NCBI GenBank assembly: GCA_012656075.1
Contig: JAAKBF010000001.1
Location: 248,001-312,000, forward strand
Direction of reading: 5' to 3'
Length of the DNA stretch: 64,000 nt
Origin: Phytophthora hibernalis
Lineage: Eukaryota > Oomycota > Peronosporomycetes > Peronosporales > Peronosporaceae
Shown in pieces: positions 22,460 through 31,802 of the stretch. The position numbers and the translations under genes were made by a program. The first letter of the stretch is position 1, and the number at the start of each line of letters is the position of its first letter. The notes beneath the pieces are model-generated. The model saw only the letters and a program-made list of their open reading frames with translations. It did no database searches and was not told the origin of the DNA.

Positions 22460-22754
22460 ACTTGGGGGTTATAAACATCGAGGGCCGTGGTTGATGCTCG
22501 ACGAAAGCCTCGTAGTGGTGACAATTTGTAGTGTACTATTCCATTCTGCCAGATTCTGCTCGATGTCGTCGACGTTTATCCTTCTGCCTAATACTCCCAA
22601 ATACGTGGTTGCTCTGCTCGTACAACTTCAATTATGCCGCGCTCACTGGTGGTGACGTCAGTTCAACTGCTTTCGATAATGACTTAGCTGCGTTTATCCC
22701 ATCTGATGCGTCACTTTCGTCGAGCCGGAGGCTATCCCTACGACAATTTGCCAC
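22460..22754 (+). repeat. Duplicated upstream region of effector 2 (copy at 27436-27719)
   Basis: Same sequence with few changes upstream of effectors 2 and 6, for example CCGTGGTTGATGCTCGACGA and ATGCGTCACTTTCGTCGAGC. A related but more diverged version precedes effector 3 (24116-24330). Confidence 0.8.
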
Positions 22755-22770
22755 TCACTTTGCAATTTGC
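22755..22770 (+). promoter_or_regulatory. Oomycete INR+FPR core promoter, effector 2
   Basis: TCACTTT-GC-AATTTGC, a perfect match to YCAYTYY plus MWTTTNC, 44 bases before the ATG at 22814. Confidence 0.75.
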
Positions 22771-22813
22771 TCTCAAGTGGTCTAAGTTCCAAGACCCTAC
22801 AAGAAAGCCAGCA

Positions 22814-23454
22814 ATGCGTCTGTACTTCATTTTGCTGCTAGTTGCTGTTACTCTCGTTTCCAGTGTCGATGCTGGTTCAAAATTCCTCGCTGGTGACCAA
22901 GTTGACTCCGTTGCCAAGAGGTTTTTGAAAGCTGAGACTGATGTAGACATGGGTGATAGTTTCGACAGTGGCGAAGAGAGAGGATTTACCTTTGCCGAGA
23001 AAATCAAACTACCCAAGTCGAGAACCCAGAAGGTTAAGGATATCATGACGGATTTTCGTGCGGAGACCAAGTTCTTTTCCTTCTACGTAACAGGGGGTTT
23101 GTCCAGCCCAGAGATGAAGAAATGGGCCGACTCCGTGTTCAAGCTACACAATTATGACCTCGTAAAGACTACGAACGCAATGCTGACGACAATGACGAGA
23201 TACTACGACCGAACAACTGTGGCGAGGTGGGCCCAGGCGACCAAGAGTTCGATACAAATGGGAGACTTTGCTGACAATGTCCAGTATATGCAGTTTACCA
23301 AATGGATGGACGAAGGAAAAGACGCACTTGGCCTCCGAAAAATGCTGAAAACGACTGCTACTAGCAGTGATACGAAGGAGACGCGGTGATTGTGCAGGAG
23401 TTCGCTGCCTTCGTTAAGCAGCGAAAAATTGACCTCGAGACGTGGATTGGTTGA
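22814..23454 (+). CDS. RxLR-like secreted effector 2 (RFLK-EER), one frameshift
   Basis: Signal peptide MRLYFILLLVAVTLVSSVDA, then RFLKAET and a GEER motif. The last Arg of RxLR is Lys. The WY-like C-terminal part shows SSPEMKKWADSVFKL, TRYYDRTTVARWAQA and QFTKWMDEGKDALGLRKML. The frame shifts near 23376 (AAGGAGACG). The next frame carries the usual family ending (VIVQEFAAFVKQRK) to TGA 23452-23454. The signal peptide and 5' flank are nearly identical to effector 6, while the C-terminus is not. Confidence 0.75.
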
Positions 23455-23971
23455 GTTTCTTTACGAGTTTTCCACTTTACCAATTCCATCATTTGGCGCT
23501 TTGGTTAAGACTGCTCAATCGCGAAGTGTTCTTGTAGCTGAGATTTTGTCACGCTGCAACTTAGAGTTTTGACCAAACTATCGGCAATGTCGCTCGCTTC
23601 TTAACCGTAAGAAATAAAGTGATACAAAACCAATACACAAACATTTGAATCATCTATGAGGTTGGCTTTCTGTAGCTCCTTTCAAGAACACAATCCCACT
23701 AGGGACTTTTATCCTCCATTCGAAATCTTCTCGCTAAACCGCAACAAAACCATGAAAACAGAAAGAAACGTTGCTAAACCGCACCCTTTTGTTCTGTTTT
23801 CATTGCTCACATTACCACCAAGCGGAGTAAAAAGAGCGAAAACCACTACATGTAGAAACCACAACCAATACGCGGAAGCCACACTAACCTGCGGATAATT
23901 GACAAAAGTTCTCCGGTTTGCCATGGTACTTAGAAAATGTTTGCTCCGCTTACGGATCATACATTGAAATC
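23455..23971. other. 3' flank of effector 2, shared with other effectors
   Basis: AATCATCTATGAGGTTGGCT (from 23646) recurs after effector 7 (29940). A diverged AGCACCAAGCGG-like segment recurs after effector 9 (44420). No gene is seen. Confidence 0.55.
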
Positions 23972-24056
23972 AAAGCGGATCAACTACATGTACTTGATTA
24001 TCCCTATGCAGGATCCTTTGCCGCTTCGTCATCATTGGTACTGCACTGTACACTGG
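23972..24056. repeat. Recurrent effector-cluster flank block, copy c
   Basis: CTTGATTATCCCTATGCAGG, then CTTCGTCATCATTGGTACTG and CACTGTACACTG. Confidence 0.7.
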
Positions 24057-24418
24057 AAGTGAACCAAGCAGGTGACTCTGTCTCCAAAACGTAGATAGAC
24101 TTTGGGATCGATTCGGTTATAAACATCGAGGTCCGTGGTTGATGCTCCAAGCAAGACCCCGTAGCGTTAGCGGGTATGTAGTTTGAAGCGTACTGCAAGT
24201 ACTCGCATTCGCGACAGATTCTGCTGGATGTCGTCGACGTTTATCCTTCCGCATAATACTTCCAAGCGCGTGATTGCTCTACTCGCTCTACTTCAATTGT
24301 GCTGCGCCCACCGGCGATGACGTCTATTTGCTTGCTTGCTATCTTGTCTTAGCTGGTTTTTCCTTGCTGATGTGCCACTATCAAGTTCCACAAGCCCAAG
24401 GCCACAATACTTTTCCAC

Positions 24419-24434
24419 TCACTTTCCAATTTGC
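24419..24434 (+). promoter_or_regulatory. Oomycete INR+FPR core promoter, effector 3
   Basis: TCACTTT-CC-AATTTGC, 44 bases before the ATG at 24478. Confidence 0.75.
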
Positions 24435-24477
24435 TCTCCAGTGACTCAAGTTCCAAGACCCTGCAAGAAGGTCAGCA

Positions 24478-25142
24478 ATGCGTCAGTGCTACATTTTGCT
24501 GCTAGCTGTTGTTACTCTCGTTTCAAGTGTCGATGCTGGTTTAGCGACTTCATCCTCAAAATTCCCAGTTTTGGTCGCTGGTGACCAAGTTGACTCCGTT
24601 GCCAAGAGGTTTTTGAGTGTCGAGACTGATGAAGACAAGGGCGATGATATAGACAGTGACGAAGAGAAAGGAGTTATGAGTTCTAGCTTTGCCCAAAAAC
24701 TAAAAATCTACCCATGTCTAGCATCCAAAAGGTTAAAGACACAGTGTCTCAAGTGCGTGCGGAGTTCAAGTTCCTGTCCCTAGAGCTGGACGTATGGGGC
24801 GGCTTAGGCAGCCCGGATATGATGAAATGGGCCGATTCCGTGGCCAAACTCTTCAAATATGACACCGAGAAGACTGCGAAGGTGATGCTTACTACGATGA
24901 AGAGACATTTTGACGAATTTACGGTGGCAATGTGGGCCTACGCGGCTAAGGATTCGATACCATTGGGAAACTATGCCCGCAACCTGCAGCTCGTGCAGTT
25001 TACGAAATGGAAGAAGGCGGGACTAGATGCACCTGGACTCGCGAAAATGCTGAAAACAACTGCCACCAGCAGAGATTCCGAGCGAGACAAGCTCATTGTG
25101 GAGGCGCTCGCTGCCTTTCTTAAAACGCATACATCGGCTTGA
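24478..25142 (+). CDS. RxLR-like secreted effector 3 (RFLS-DEEK), one frameshift
   Basis: Signal peptide MRQCYILLLAVVTLVSSVDA. The translocation motifs are degenerate: RFLSVET in place of RxLR, and DEEK in place of DEER. The frame shifts near 24700, in an AAAAA run. The second frame is open to the stop, with SSIQKVKDTVSQVRAEFKF, SPDMMKWADSVAKLF, FDEFTVAMWAYAAKDS and QFTKWKKAGLDAPGLAKML, ending at TGA 25140-25142. It may have lost host translocation if RxLR-dEER is needed. Confidence 0.7.
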
Positions 25143-25438
25143 TAAACTCGACTTCTGCTGTCTTAGGTAAGTCGTCCACTGCTCAAATACGAAAATTTCT
25201 TAACGTGGTAGCTTTGAGCCTTACCTACACTATATTATTTTCTTACGTGCACAAAACAAGATGATACTTCGAAGTACTTCGAAGTTCAAATATTTCACTA
25301 CGTTTGCCTGTTTTCCACTTGTTCGATGACGTCTGTCCGAAGGTTGTGCATGTAAAGTAATCAGCGATAACTTAGCTGTGCTGATCCGTGTCGATATGTA
25401 TCAAGTTCGCCAAACCGTCTCCAATGGTGACTTTCGTC
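25143..25438. other. Flank between effectors 3 and 4
   Basis: Begins with the shared effector 3' flank (CTCGACTTCTGCTGTC). It contains TACTTCGAAGTACTTCGAAG at about 25265, a short palindromic repeat also seen near 30177. No gene. Confidence 0.5.
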
Positions 25439-25453
25439 TCACTTTGCATTTTC
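25439..25453 (+). promoter_or_regulatory. Oomycete INR+FPR core promoter before effector pseudogene 4
   Basis: TCACTTT-G-CATTTTC fits both consensus words, so the promoter is kept although the gene's start codon is lost. Confidence 0.6.
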
Positions 25454-25494
25454 TCTCAAGTGGGCTCAAGTTCCAAGAGTTTGCAAGAAATCTA

Positions 25495-26103
25495 GCAAGG
25501 TGTCGGTGCTACAGTTTACTGTTGGTTTTTGTGATTTTCCTATAAAGTGGTGTAGCTGGTTTAGCGCCTATATCCTCGAAAGTCCTCACTGGTGACCTAG
25601 GTGACAAGCGGATTTTGAGATCGGAGACTGCCGAAGACAAGGACGATGGTATCGAGAGAGACGAAGAGAGAGGCAATTTCGAGAAAATCAAAAGCCTGGT
25701 CGCCAAGTTGAAATGGAAAATCAAGAGCGGTAATCTCAACACGGTAAAGCGTACAAAAGCCGAGCTGCGGTTGGATGTGGACAAGAAGTTCCAGTCGCTG
25801 TACCATGAGACACAGAACTCTTTGACCGATTCACAGTTCAAGACATGGGGCGTCTACGCGGCCTCGCTCTACAGAAATGACCTTGCGAAGACTGCGAGTG
25901 CCATGCTGGCTTCTCTGACGAAACACTACGACGGACTTTGGCAAGGAGGGCCAAGGGACAAATACGACACAATGGCAACAACCTGCTGGCGACGAAGTTT
26001 TTCAAGTATATGGACGAAAAGCTCCCACCAGTTACTACTCGCTTTACTACGAGATGTTTTAAAGGCGTTCCGTGACTTCATTAGAAAGGTTACCCCGGCT
26101 TGA
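25495..26103 (+). pseudogene. RxLR effector pseudogene 4 (RILR-DEER)
   Basis: Aligns with effector 1. The start codon is destroyed (AGCAAGGTGTCG in place of AGCAATGCGTCG). A TAA lies in the signal-peptide region (CCTATAAAGTGG), and six codons before the RxLR motif are missing. The canonical RILR and DEERG then follow. The WY-like domain is partly kept (FKTWGVYAASLYRNDLAK, LTKHYDGL) and then broken by a deletion before the ending AFRDFIRKV. These lesions are not homopolymer slips, so this copy is a true pseudogene. Confidence 0.75.
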
Positions 26104-26237
26104 CAAACGCGCGTGAGGCTGGGCTGAGGCAAGAAGCCCAACACTCAATCCCGTAGACTTTTTAACAGTGACAACTTTGACTGTAAAGTTTGTTGCGCTC
26201 ATGGACGATACGAATTTGCAGATGCAGTGGCTTTTAT

Positions 26238-26335
26238 CTACAAGTTGATTATCTCCCTACAGGAGCCTTTGCTGCCTTGTAACGTGCTTCCCGATAGGAT
26301 ACCCTTTACGATTGTCGAGCGTCGCAACCACAACG
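26238..26335. repeat. Recurrent effector-cluster flank block, copy d
   Basis: AAGTTGATTATCTCCCTACA, then GAGCCTTTGCTGCC and a GCAACCACAAC tail. It is closest to copy a. Confidence 0.6.
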
Positions 26336-26406
26336 TGAACTTTCGAATCACCCCATGGCAATAATCAACGATGACTTAGCTGATCTTTTCCAAGGTGACT
26401 TTCTCC

Positions 26407-26422
26407 TCACTTAGCAATTTGC
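26407..26422 (+). promoter_or_regulatory. Oomycete INR+FPR core promoter, effector 5
   Basis: TCACTTA-GC-AATTTGC, one INR mismatch, 44 bases before ATG 26466. Confidence 0.65.
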
Positions 26423-26465
26423 TTCAAGTGGCCCAAGTTCCAAGACCGTCTAAAGAAATCTGACA

Positions 26466-27075
26466 ATGCGTCTGCTCTACATTTTGCAGCGGTTTTACTA
26501 TCACGTGCCGATACTACCTCAGCGAAATTCCTCTCGGGTGACCAAGTTGCCACCATTACGACGAGACTTTTGAGAACGGAGTTGGCAGAAGACGAAGCTA
26601 TCGACAGTGACGGAGAGAGAGGATTGGTGCTTCCCGGGTTTGCCCAGAAAATCAAAAAGCTAACCAAGTCGGGTATCCAGAACGTCAAGGACTTGGTGTT
26701 GCAAATTCGCGTGGAAAAGGATTTCCGGTCGCTAGACGCACTTGCCATTCACACTTACTCGATGTCCAACCCGGAGATGAAGCAATGGGCCGGGTTCGTA
26801 ACCAAACTCTTCAAAAATGACCCCAAGAGGTCTGGGAAGGCAATGCTGAATACTTTGGAGGATCATTTCGACGAAGCGCCAGTGGCGAGGTGGGCTATGG
26901 CGGCTAAGAACTCGCCTGAATTGAGAGATTATGGTCGCAACGTACAGGTAGCGCAGTTTACGAAATGGAAGGAAGTGCGAATGGCCTGGCACAACTGCTG
27001 AGACCAAGTGTTAGTAGCACTGGTTACAAGCAAGATGAGGAGATTGTTGACGCGTTCGCTGCCTTCATTATTTAA
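26466..27075 (+). pseudogene. RxLR effector 5 (RLLR), broken in the signal peptide
   Basis: ATG 26466 opens MRLLYIL as in effector 7, but the signal-peptide region is shortened and out of frame. The mature part lies in another frame with the canonical RLLRTEL and a DGERG motif. The C-terminal domain is present (SNPEMKQWAGFVTKLF, FDEAPVARWAMAAKNS). Another frame change occurs near 26980, after FTKWKEV. With the damaged secretion signal it is probably non-functional, unless the 5' end is misassembled. Confidence 0.6.
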
Positions 27076-27292
27076 GAAGACTAAACCGGTTTGATAAACG
27101 CAGCTCAAATACGAGTTTTTCCTTCAACGTAGACTTTGCTAGACTGGCAGCTTTGACTCTTGGTCACGATCATAGCATACGTTTTACGCGTTACTGGCAT
27201 TTTACGCGCACGATACAACATACTTCACCGTACCGGTATTTGGTTCATCCGGGTTTGAATTTGAGCAAGTACAGACCTCAAAGTGTCTGTAT

Positions 27293-27375
27293 GCCGATCA
27301 ACAACTTGATTATCCCCCACGCTAGGTCCTTTGCCGCTTCGTCATCATTGTTACTGCACTGTACACTGATGGTTG
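27293..27375. repeat. Recurrent effector-cluster flank block, copy e
   Basis: CGATCAACAACTTGATTATC, then CCTTTGCCGCTTCGTCATCA and CACTGTACACTG. Closest to copies b and c. Confidence 0.7.
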
Positions 27376-27435
27376 GCCGTCACGACCACAAACTGAATCA
27401 AACAGGTGACACGTTGATAGACTTTGGGATCGGAT

Positions 27436-27719
27436 AGCTATAAACATCGAGGTCCGTGGTTGATGCTCGACGAAAGCCTCGTAGTGGTGATAATTTGTAG
27501 TGTACTACATGTATTCCATTCTGCCAGATTCTGCTGGAGGTCGTCGACGTTTATCCTTCTGCATGATACTTTCAAATACGTGGTTGCTCTACTCGTACAA
27601 CTTCAATTATGCCGCGCTCACTGGTGGTGACGTCAGTTCAATAATGACTTAGCTGCGTTTATCCCATCTGATGCGTCACTTTCGTCGAGCCGGAGGCTAT
27701 CCCTACGACAATTTGCCAC
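27436..27719 (+). repeat. Duplicated upstream region of effector 6 (copy of 22460-22754)
   Basis: Same order and nearly the same bases as upstream of effector 2, with one short deletion around 27640. Marks a recent duplication that included the promoter. Confidence 0.8.
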
Positions 27720-27735
27720 TCACTTTGCAATTTGC
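27720..27735 (+). promoter_or_regulatory. Oomycete INR+FPR core promoter, effector 6
   Basis: TCACTTT-GC-AATTTGC, identical to that of effector 2. Confidence 0.75.
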
Positions 27736-27778
27736 TCTCAAGTGGTCTAAGTTCCAAGACCCTACAAGAAAGCCAGCA

Positions 27779-28419
27779 ATGCGTCTGTACTTCATTTTGC
27801 TGCTAGTTGCTGTTACTCTCGTTTCCAGTGTCGATGCTGGTTCAAAATTCCTCGCTGGTGACCAAGTTGACTCCGTTACCAAGAGGTTTTGAGAGCTGAG
27901 GCCGCGGTAGACAAGGGCGATAGTATCGACAGTGGCGAAGAAAGAGGCTTTGTGCTTCCCGGCTTTGCCCAGAAAATCAAAACGCTAGCCAAGTCAAGTG
28001 TCCAGAACGTTAAGGTCAAGTTGACGGATTTTCGTGTGGAAATGAAGTTTTTGGCGCTAGATCTTCATAGTTTGGGTGGCTTGTCCAGCCCAGGGATGAA
28101 GAAATGGGCCGACTCCGTCGCCAAGATCTACAAATATGACACCGAGACGTCTGCGAAGACAATGTTACATACGTTGACGAAATACTACGACGACGTTGAT
28201 GTGACGAGGTGGGCCCAGGCGGCCAAGGGTTCGGCACAAATGGGAGACTATGCATACAACGTGCAGTTTGTGCAGTTTGCCAAATGGATGGAGGCGGGAC
28301 TAGATGGGCCCGCCCTCGCGAAAACGCTGCAAAGATCTTCCATCAGGAGTGATACCTGGCGAGACAAGGCGATTGTGGAGGCGTTCGATGCCTTTATTAA
28401 AACGCAAAAAGCGACTTGA
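27779..28419 (+). CDS. RxLR secreted effector 6 (RFLR-EER), one frameshift
   Basis: Signal peptide identical to effector 2 (MRLYFILLLVAVTLVSSVDA). The T run at about 27884-27887 has one T fewer than in effector 2, so the frame breaks exactly inside the RxLR motif. The next frame reads LRAEAAVDKGDSIDSGEER, giving RFLR and EER across the break. The C-terminal WY-like domain is complete (SSPGMKKWADSVAKIY, TKYYDDVDVTRWAQAAKGS, QFAKWMEAGLDGPALAK) and ends at TGA 28417-28419. The lesion is a homopolymer slip and could be sequence error. Confidence 0.72.
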
Positions 28420-28475
28420 TAAGCTCGACTTCTGCTGTCCTTAGATAAGACCCACCGCTAAATGACGAACTGTTT

Positions 28476-28560
28476 GCTCTAGCTTGTTGACTCCGTTGCT
28501 AACGACATTTCGTTGAGGCGACGAAGCACTGTGGACTCCGACGACCAGAGCTCAGATCCC
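28476..28560 (+). pseudogene. Effector relic
   Basis: CTTGTTGACTCCGTTGCTAA, then CGACATTTCGTTGAGGCGAC and GACTCCGACGACCAG, resemble the LVDSVAKRFLR...DSDE part of the family. Nothing else of the gene remains nearby. Confidence 0.45.
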
Positions 28561-29097
28561 AATGAAATTTACGTGCATCGATTCAACATAAATTTGAGTC
28601 GAAGGCCCGTTCGGACTGCGTACGCTATGACAGGCATGGAGCTGTAACTTTTAGGACCGCGGGGTTGCTGCTAAATGGACGGCACTGACTGGTTTTTGCT
28701 TTGCCATCTTCTGCAACCAAATGTTTCGCGGTGCCATAGTCTTTCTCGCGTTGGGGCTCGTTTGTGTTTCTTCATTTTCTTCACTGCGCAAATATCACCA
28801 TTTGGCTTTGTGCTGTCGTTAGGCATTTTACGCGGCACAAATAAACGCAAACATGTCTGGTACTACAATACATGTTGTTCAAGTAGCTGCTACGGTGGCT
28901 GCTGAGCAAGAAAATCGACAACGAACAAGTAGGCCCATTTACCTTCAATAATACTGCCACAACAAATGACGACCCCGAATCACCCGTGGCGTGCCATCCG
29001 TGATGACGAAGCCTATTCGAATGCAATCAACGATGGCTTAGCTACATTGATCCTTGCCGATGTGTCACCTTAAACCTCGACAAATATGACGTAGCAG
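28561..29097. other. Intergenic DNA before effector 7
   Basis: No supported gene. Short open frames have no motif. Confidence 0.4.
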
Positions 29098-29113
29098 ACA
29101 CTTTGCAATTTGC
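29098..29113 (+). promoter_or_regulatory. Oomycete INR+FPR core promoter, effector 7
   Basis: ACACTTT-GC-AATTTGC, INR first base off consensus, 34 bases before ATG 29147. Confidence 0.6.
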
Positions 29114-29146
29114 TCTCAAGTGGCTTAAGTATCAAGAATCCCAGCA

Positions 29147-29803
29147 ATGCGTCTGCTCTACATTTTGTTGGTGGCTGCTGTAGTCCTTCTATCAACTGTC
29201 GATGCTACCTCAGCGACTACATCCTCGAAAGTCCTCGTTGGCGACCTAGTTGACACTGTCTCCAAGCGGTTTTTAAGAACCGATACTGCGCTAGACAAGG
29301 ACGATGAAAACGACAGTGACGAAGAGAGAGGGTTTGTGCTTCCGGGTTTTGCCCAGAAAATCTCAAAGCTATCCAAGTCGAGTGTCCAGAACGTAAAGGG
29401 CTCGGTGTCGCAATTTCGTGTGGACAATAAGTTCTGGTCGCTTGGACTTTTCCTCAAGGGCTGGTTGCCCAGCCCGGAGATGAAGAAATGGGCCGAGTAC
29501 GTAACCAAACTCTACAAAAATGACCCCGAAAAGTCTGCGAAGGCAATGCTGAGAGCTCTGACGAAATACCGCGACGAATTTACTGTGGCGAGGTGGGCCC
29601 AAGCGGCTAAGGGCTCGCCACATGTGGACTACGTTGGTCACAACGTGCAGTTTGTGCAGTTTGCCAAATGGATGGACGAAGGACAAGACGCGCTTAGCCT
29701 CGCAAAACTGCTGGAAAAAACTGCTGTTGCCAGTGATACCATGCGAGACAAGGTGATCGTGCAGGCGTTCGCTACCTTCATTAAACAGCGTAAATCGGTT
29801 TGA
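29147..29803 (+). CDS. RxLR secreted effector 7 (RFLR-DEER), intact
   Basis: A complete 218-residue protein and the best model for the family. Signal peptide MRLLYILLVAAVVLLSTVDA (cleavage probably after VDA), then RFLRTDT near residue 44 and DEERG near residue 60. The C-terminal 150 residues are helical with conserved Trp/Tyr positions (SPEMKKWAEYVTKLYKND, LTKYRDEFTVARWAQAAKG, QFAKWMDEGQDALSLAKLL). They end FATFIKQRKSV at TGA 29801-29803. Such proteins are secreted by oomycetes and many act inside plant cells; the target is unknown. There is no intron, as is usual for RxLR genes. Confidence 0.88.
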   Translation: MRLLYILLVAAVVLLSTVDATSATTSSKVLVGDLVDTVSKRFLRTDTALDKDDENDSDEERGFVLPGFAQKISKLSKSSVQNVKGSVSQFRVDNKFWSLGLFLKGWLPSPEMKKWAEYVTKLYKNDPEKSAKAMLRALTKYRDEFTVARWAQAAKGSPHVDYVGHNVQFVQFAKWMDEGQDALSLAKLLEKTAVASDTMRDKVIVQAFATFIKQRKSV

Positions 29804-30540
29804 TCAGCTCGACCCACTGCCCAATTATGGAGTTACATGTAACTTTCAGCTTAGATGTTGTCGTAACTTACTGCAACTTTGAGTCAATGTCGACGGCATG
29901 AAATCAGGTGATACAAATCAATTCCCATACCGGTACCTTTGAATCATCTATGAGGTTGGCTTTCTGTATCAAACTAATTCGTATTACTACTAGTACAAAT
30001 TAACCCCCAGGCAGTAAGTAGCCGCAAATGTCTTAAAAAGAAGTTATACCCTATATTTCGTCAATGAGTCATGGGTCACGCACGTCCTATGTCCTGTCGA
30101 GTAAATTGGGATCGCATTGTGCAGACTTTTCCTGCTTCAACTAAGTAGTTTTCGCACAAACTGTTCTGTATTTAATACTTCGAAGTACTTAGTACTTCGA
30201 AATAATAAAACTGCCACAGAAGCGTTGCCGTCACGCGGTAACATTCACCGAGATTGAAAAGCAACGCGACTCAAAGGGTGCAATAGTCACCACTCATTGA
30301 CGAGTTGCTCTGTACGTAATAGTAAAAGCAGGAGCAGTCTTTTTCAGGGTGATATTTACAGAGGTAAGATTATTTAGTTGCTGATTTCACTTCATGCTAT
30401 TCGAAAAATCGTTGCGAGGCAACATTACGAGGCGTGTTTGTTTACTAAAAAGGTAAAACGTTGATGTGGTCGGGTCAGCATATACGAAATCAAAAGCAAC
30501 TTTCATTTTTGCAGACTGGGTGCATCAAATTGCAAGGCAT
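29804..30540. other. Intergenic DNA between effectors 7 and 8
   Basis: Starts with the shared 3' flank (ATCATCTATGAGGTTGGCTT). It contains TACTTCGAAGTACTTAGTAC at about 30177, related to the palindrome near 25265. No gene. Confidence 0.5.
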
Positions 30541-31331
30541 CTACATATTCGACTTACCAAGCATATCATTGTACGAGTTTCTGTACCGGATATACTGGTT
30601 TACCTTGGGGCTGGTTCGAGGATCCACCTGATGGAGCTTTAGCAAGCGGTACACATCATCAGGCCGCATGTATACATATAGCCAAGCTGTGTTCATTTCA
30701 TCAGCTGTCGTCCCCTGATGCAACCAAATTCCGTAGATATCTTCGTCGTTCTTTCCGAGCTTGCGCCAAATCTGGAGAGTGTCGGTCGCACTCTTGCCCT
30801 GGTTCTCCCAAGTTTTAAAGATCGCCTTGGTACTTTCTCCTTGCTTCACCAAGAAATTGTAAATGTACTCGTCACTCTTTCCGAGTTTGACCAGTTGGTT
30901 GTAGATTTCATCTGCACTCTTTCCTTGCCCTCGCAAAGCTTGTAAATGTCTTCGTCCGTCTTCCTAACTTGAGCCAAAGCTTGTAGATGTCATCCGTGCT
31001 CTTCCCTTGTTGCGCCCAGAGTTTGTAGATTCTTCCCGATGCCAATCCAAAACTTATATTTCAGTACCTCAATGAATTTGCTGACTTTTAACGACCCTTT
31101 CTTCACCAGCTCTTTAAGATTCGTTAAGCCTGGAATGCTGACCGCCCTCTCTTCACTGCCGTCCTTATCAATAGCTAGGCCATCAGATCTCAACAATTTT
31201 CTGCCAGCGATACCATCATCACCAAACGAACGAAGCGCACTCGGGGCATCAACCTTCGTAGCAGCAGAGAAAGCATCACTGCCCGCGATGCAAACGCACA
31301 AGACAAGAAGGACGGCGTGGGCGTGATGCAT
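30541..31331 (-). CDS. Divergent secreted repeat effector candidate (RKLLR-SEER), frameshifted
   Basis: Starts at ATG 31329-31331 with a signal peptide (MHHAHAVLLVLCVCIAGSDA). Near residue 43 is GRKLLRSD, a one-residue-longer variant of RxLR, followed by a GSEER motif. After a linker (KELVKKGSLKVSKFIEVLKY) the rest is a tandem array of about ten 14-residue units of the pattern IYxLWxxxGKSxDx. The last seven units are in one frame (30936-30541). Earlier units sit in other frames because two repeat spacings are 41 rather than 42 bases and one further shift precedes the array. The last units lose the GK core and the protein ends DMLGKSNM. It does not belong to the WY family of its neighbours. 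Virulence function is inferred only from layout. Confidence 0.6.
30600..31030 (-). repeat. 42-bp coding tandem repeat (14-residue units, about 10 copies)
   Basis: Unit starts (the Ile/Thr/Met/Val codon) are at 31030, 30988, 30947, 30906, 30864, 30822, 30780, 30738, 30696 and 30654. Spacing is 42 except two steps of 41. The core GKSxDxIY is strongest in the middle units. Confidence 0.8.
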
Positions 31332-31544
31332 TTTTGATTTTGAATCGACGGCTTGAGACTTGGAGGGTAAAGCGAGAAGTGGGAGTGAATTCTTACGCCG
31401 ATACTAACAGGAGGGATGTGATGGTTATCATCTTAACGTTTCGTCAAACTCGTTGACGAATGCTTACTGCCTTACATTCGGTGAAAATGCATCGATTCAG
31501 TTTTGTCGTCCTCAAACGCGATATTTTCGGTAGTTCTATGATGG

Positions 31545-31802
31545 GATATAGCCGGATCTGTTCATTTTGATGCACACTCAGAGGTGTTTGTACCGCCTGG
31601 GGGCAAGTTGCCCATACATGTGGAGATTTTTATTACTCGTCCGCAGAGTAGCAGCCCAGATACTTCAACTACATGGACACCGCGCGAATTTCTCTTGCCG
31701 CAATGCTTGGGCGCCGTTGACGTCTCGCCAGTTTTCGCTTTCTCGGGGTTTACGAGGACAAAGCACTACCAGACTGGTAGCACCAGTCCCCTCGATTTAT
31801 AG
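31545..31802 (+). other. Short coding-like fragment of unknown family
   Basis: An 85-residue open frame between stops, with VHFDAHSEVFVPPGGKLPIH and REFLLPQCLGAVDVSPVFAF. It has the look of a real protein piece but no start and no recognised family. Confidence 0.25.
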
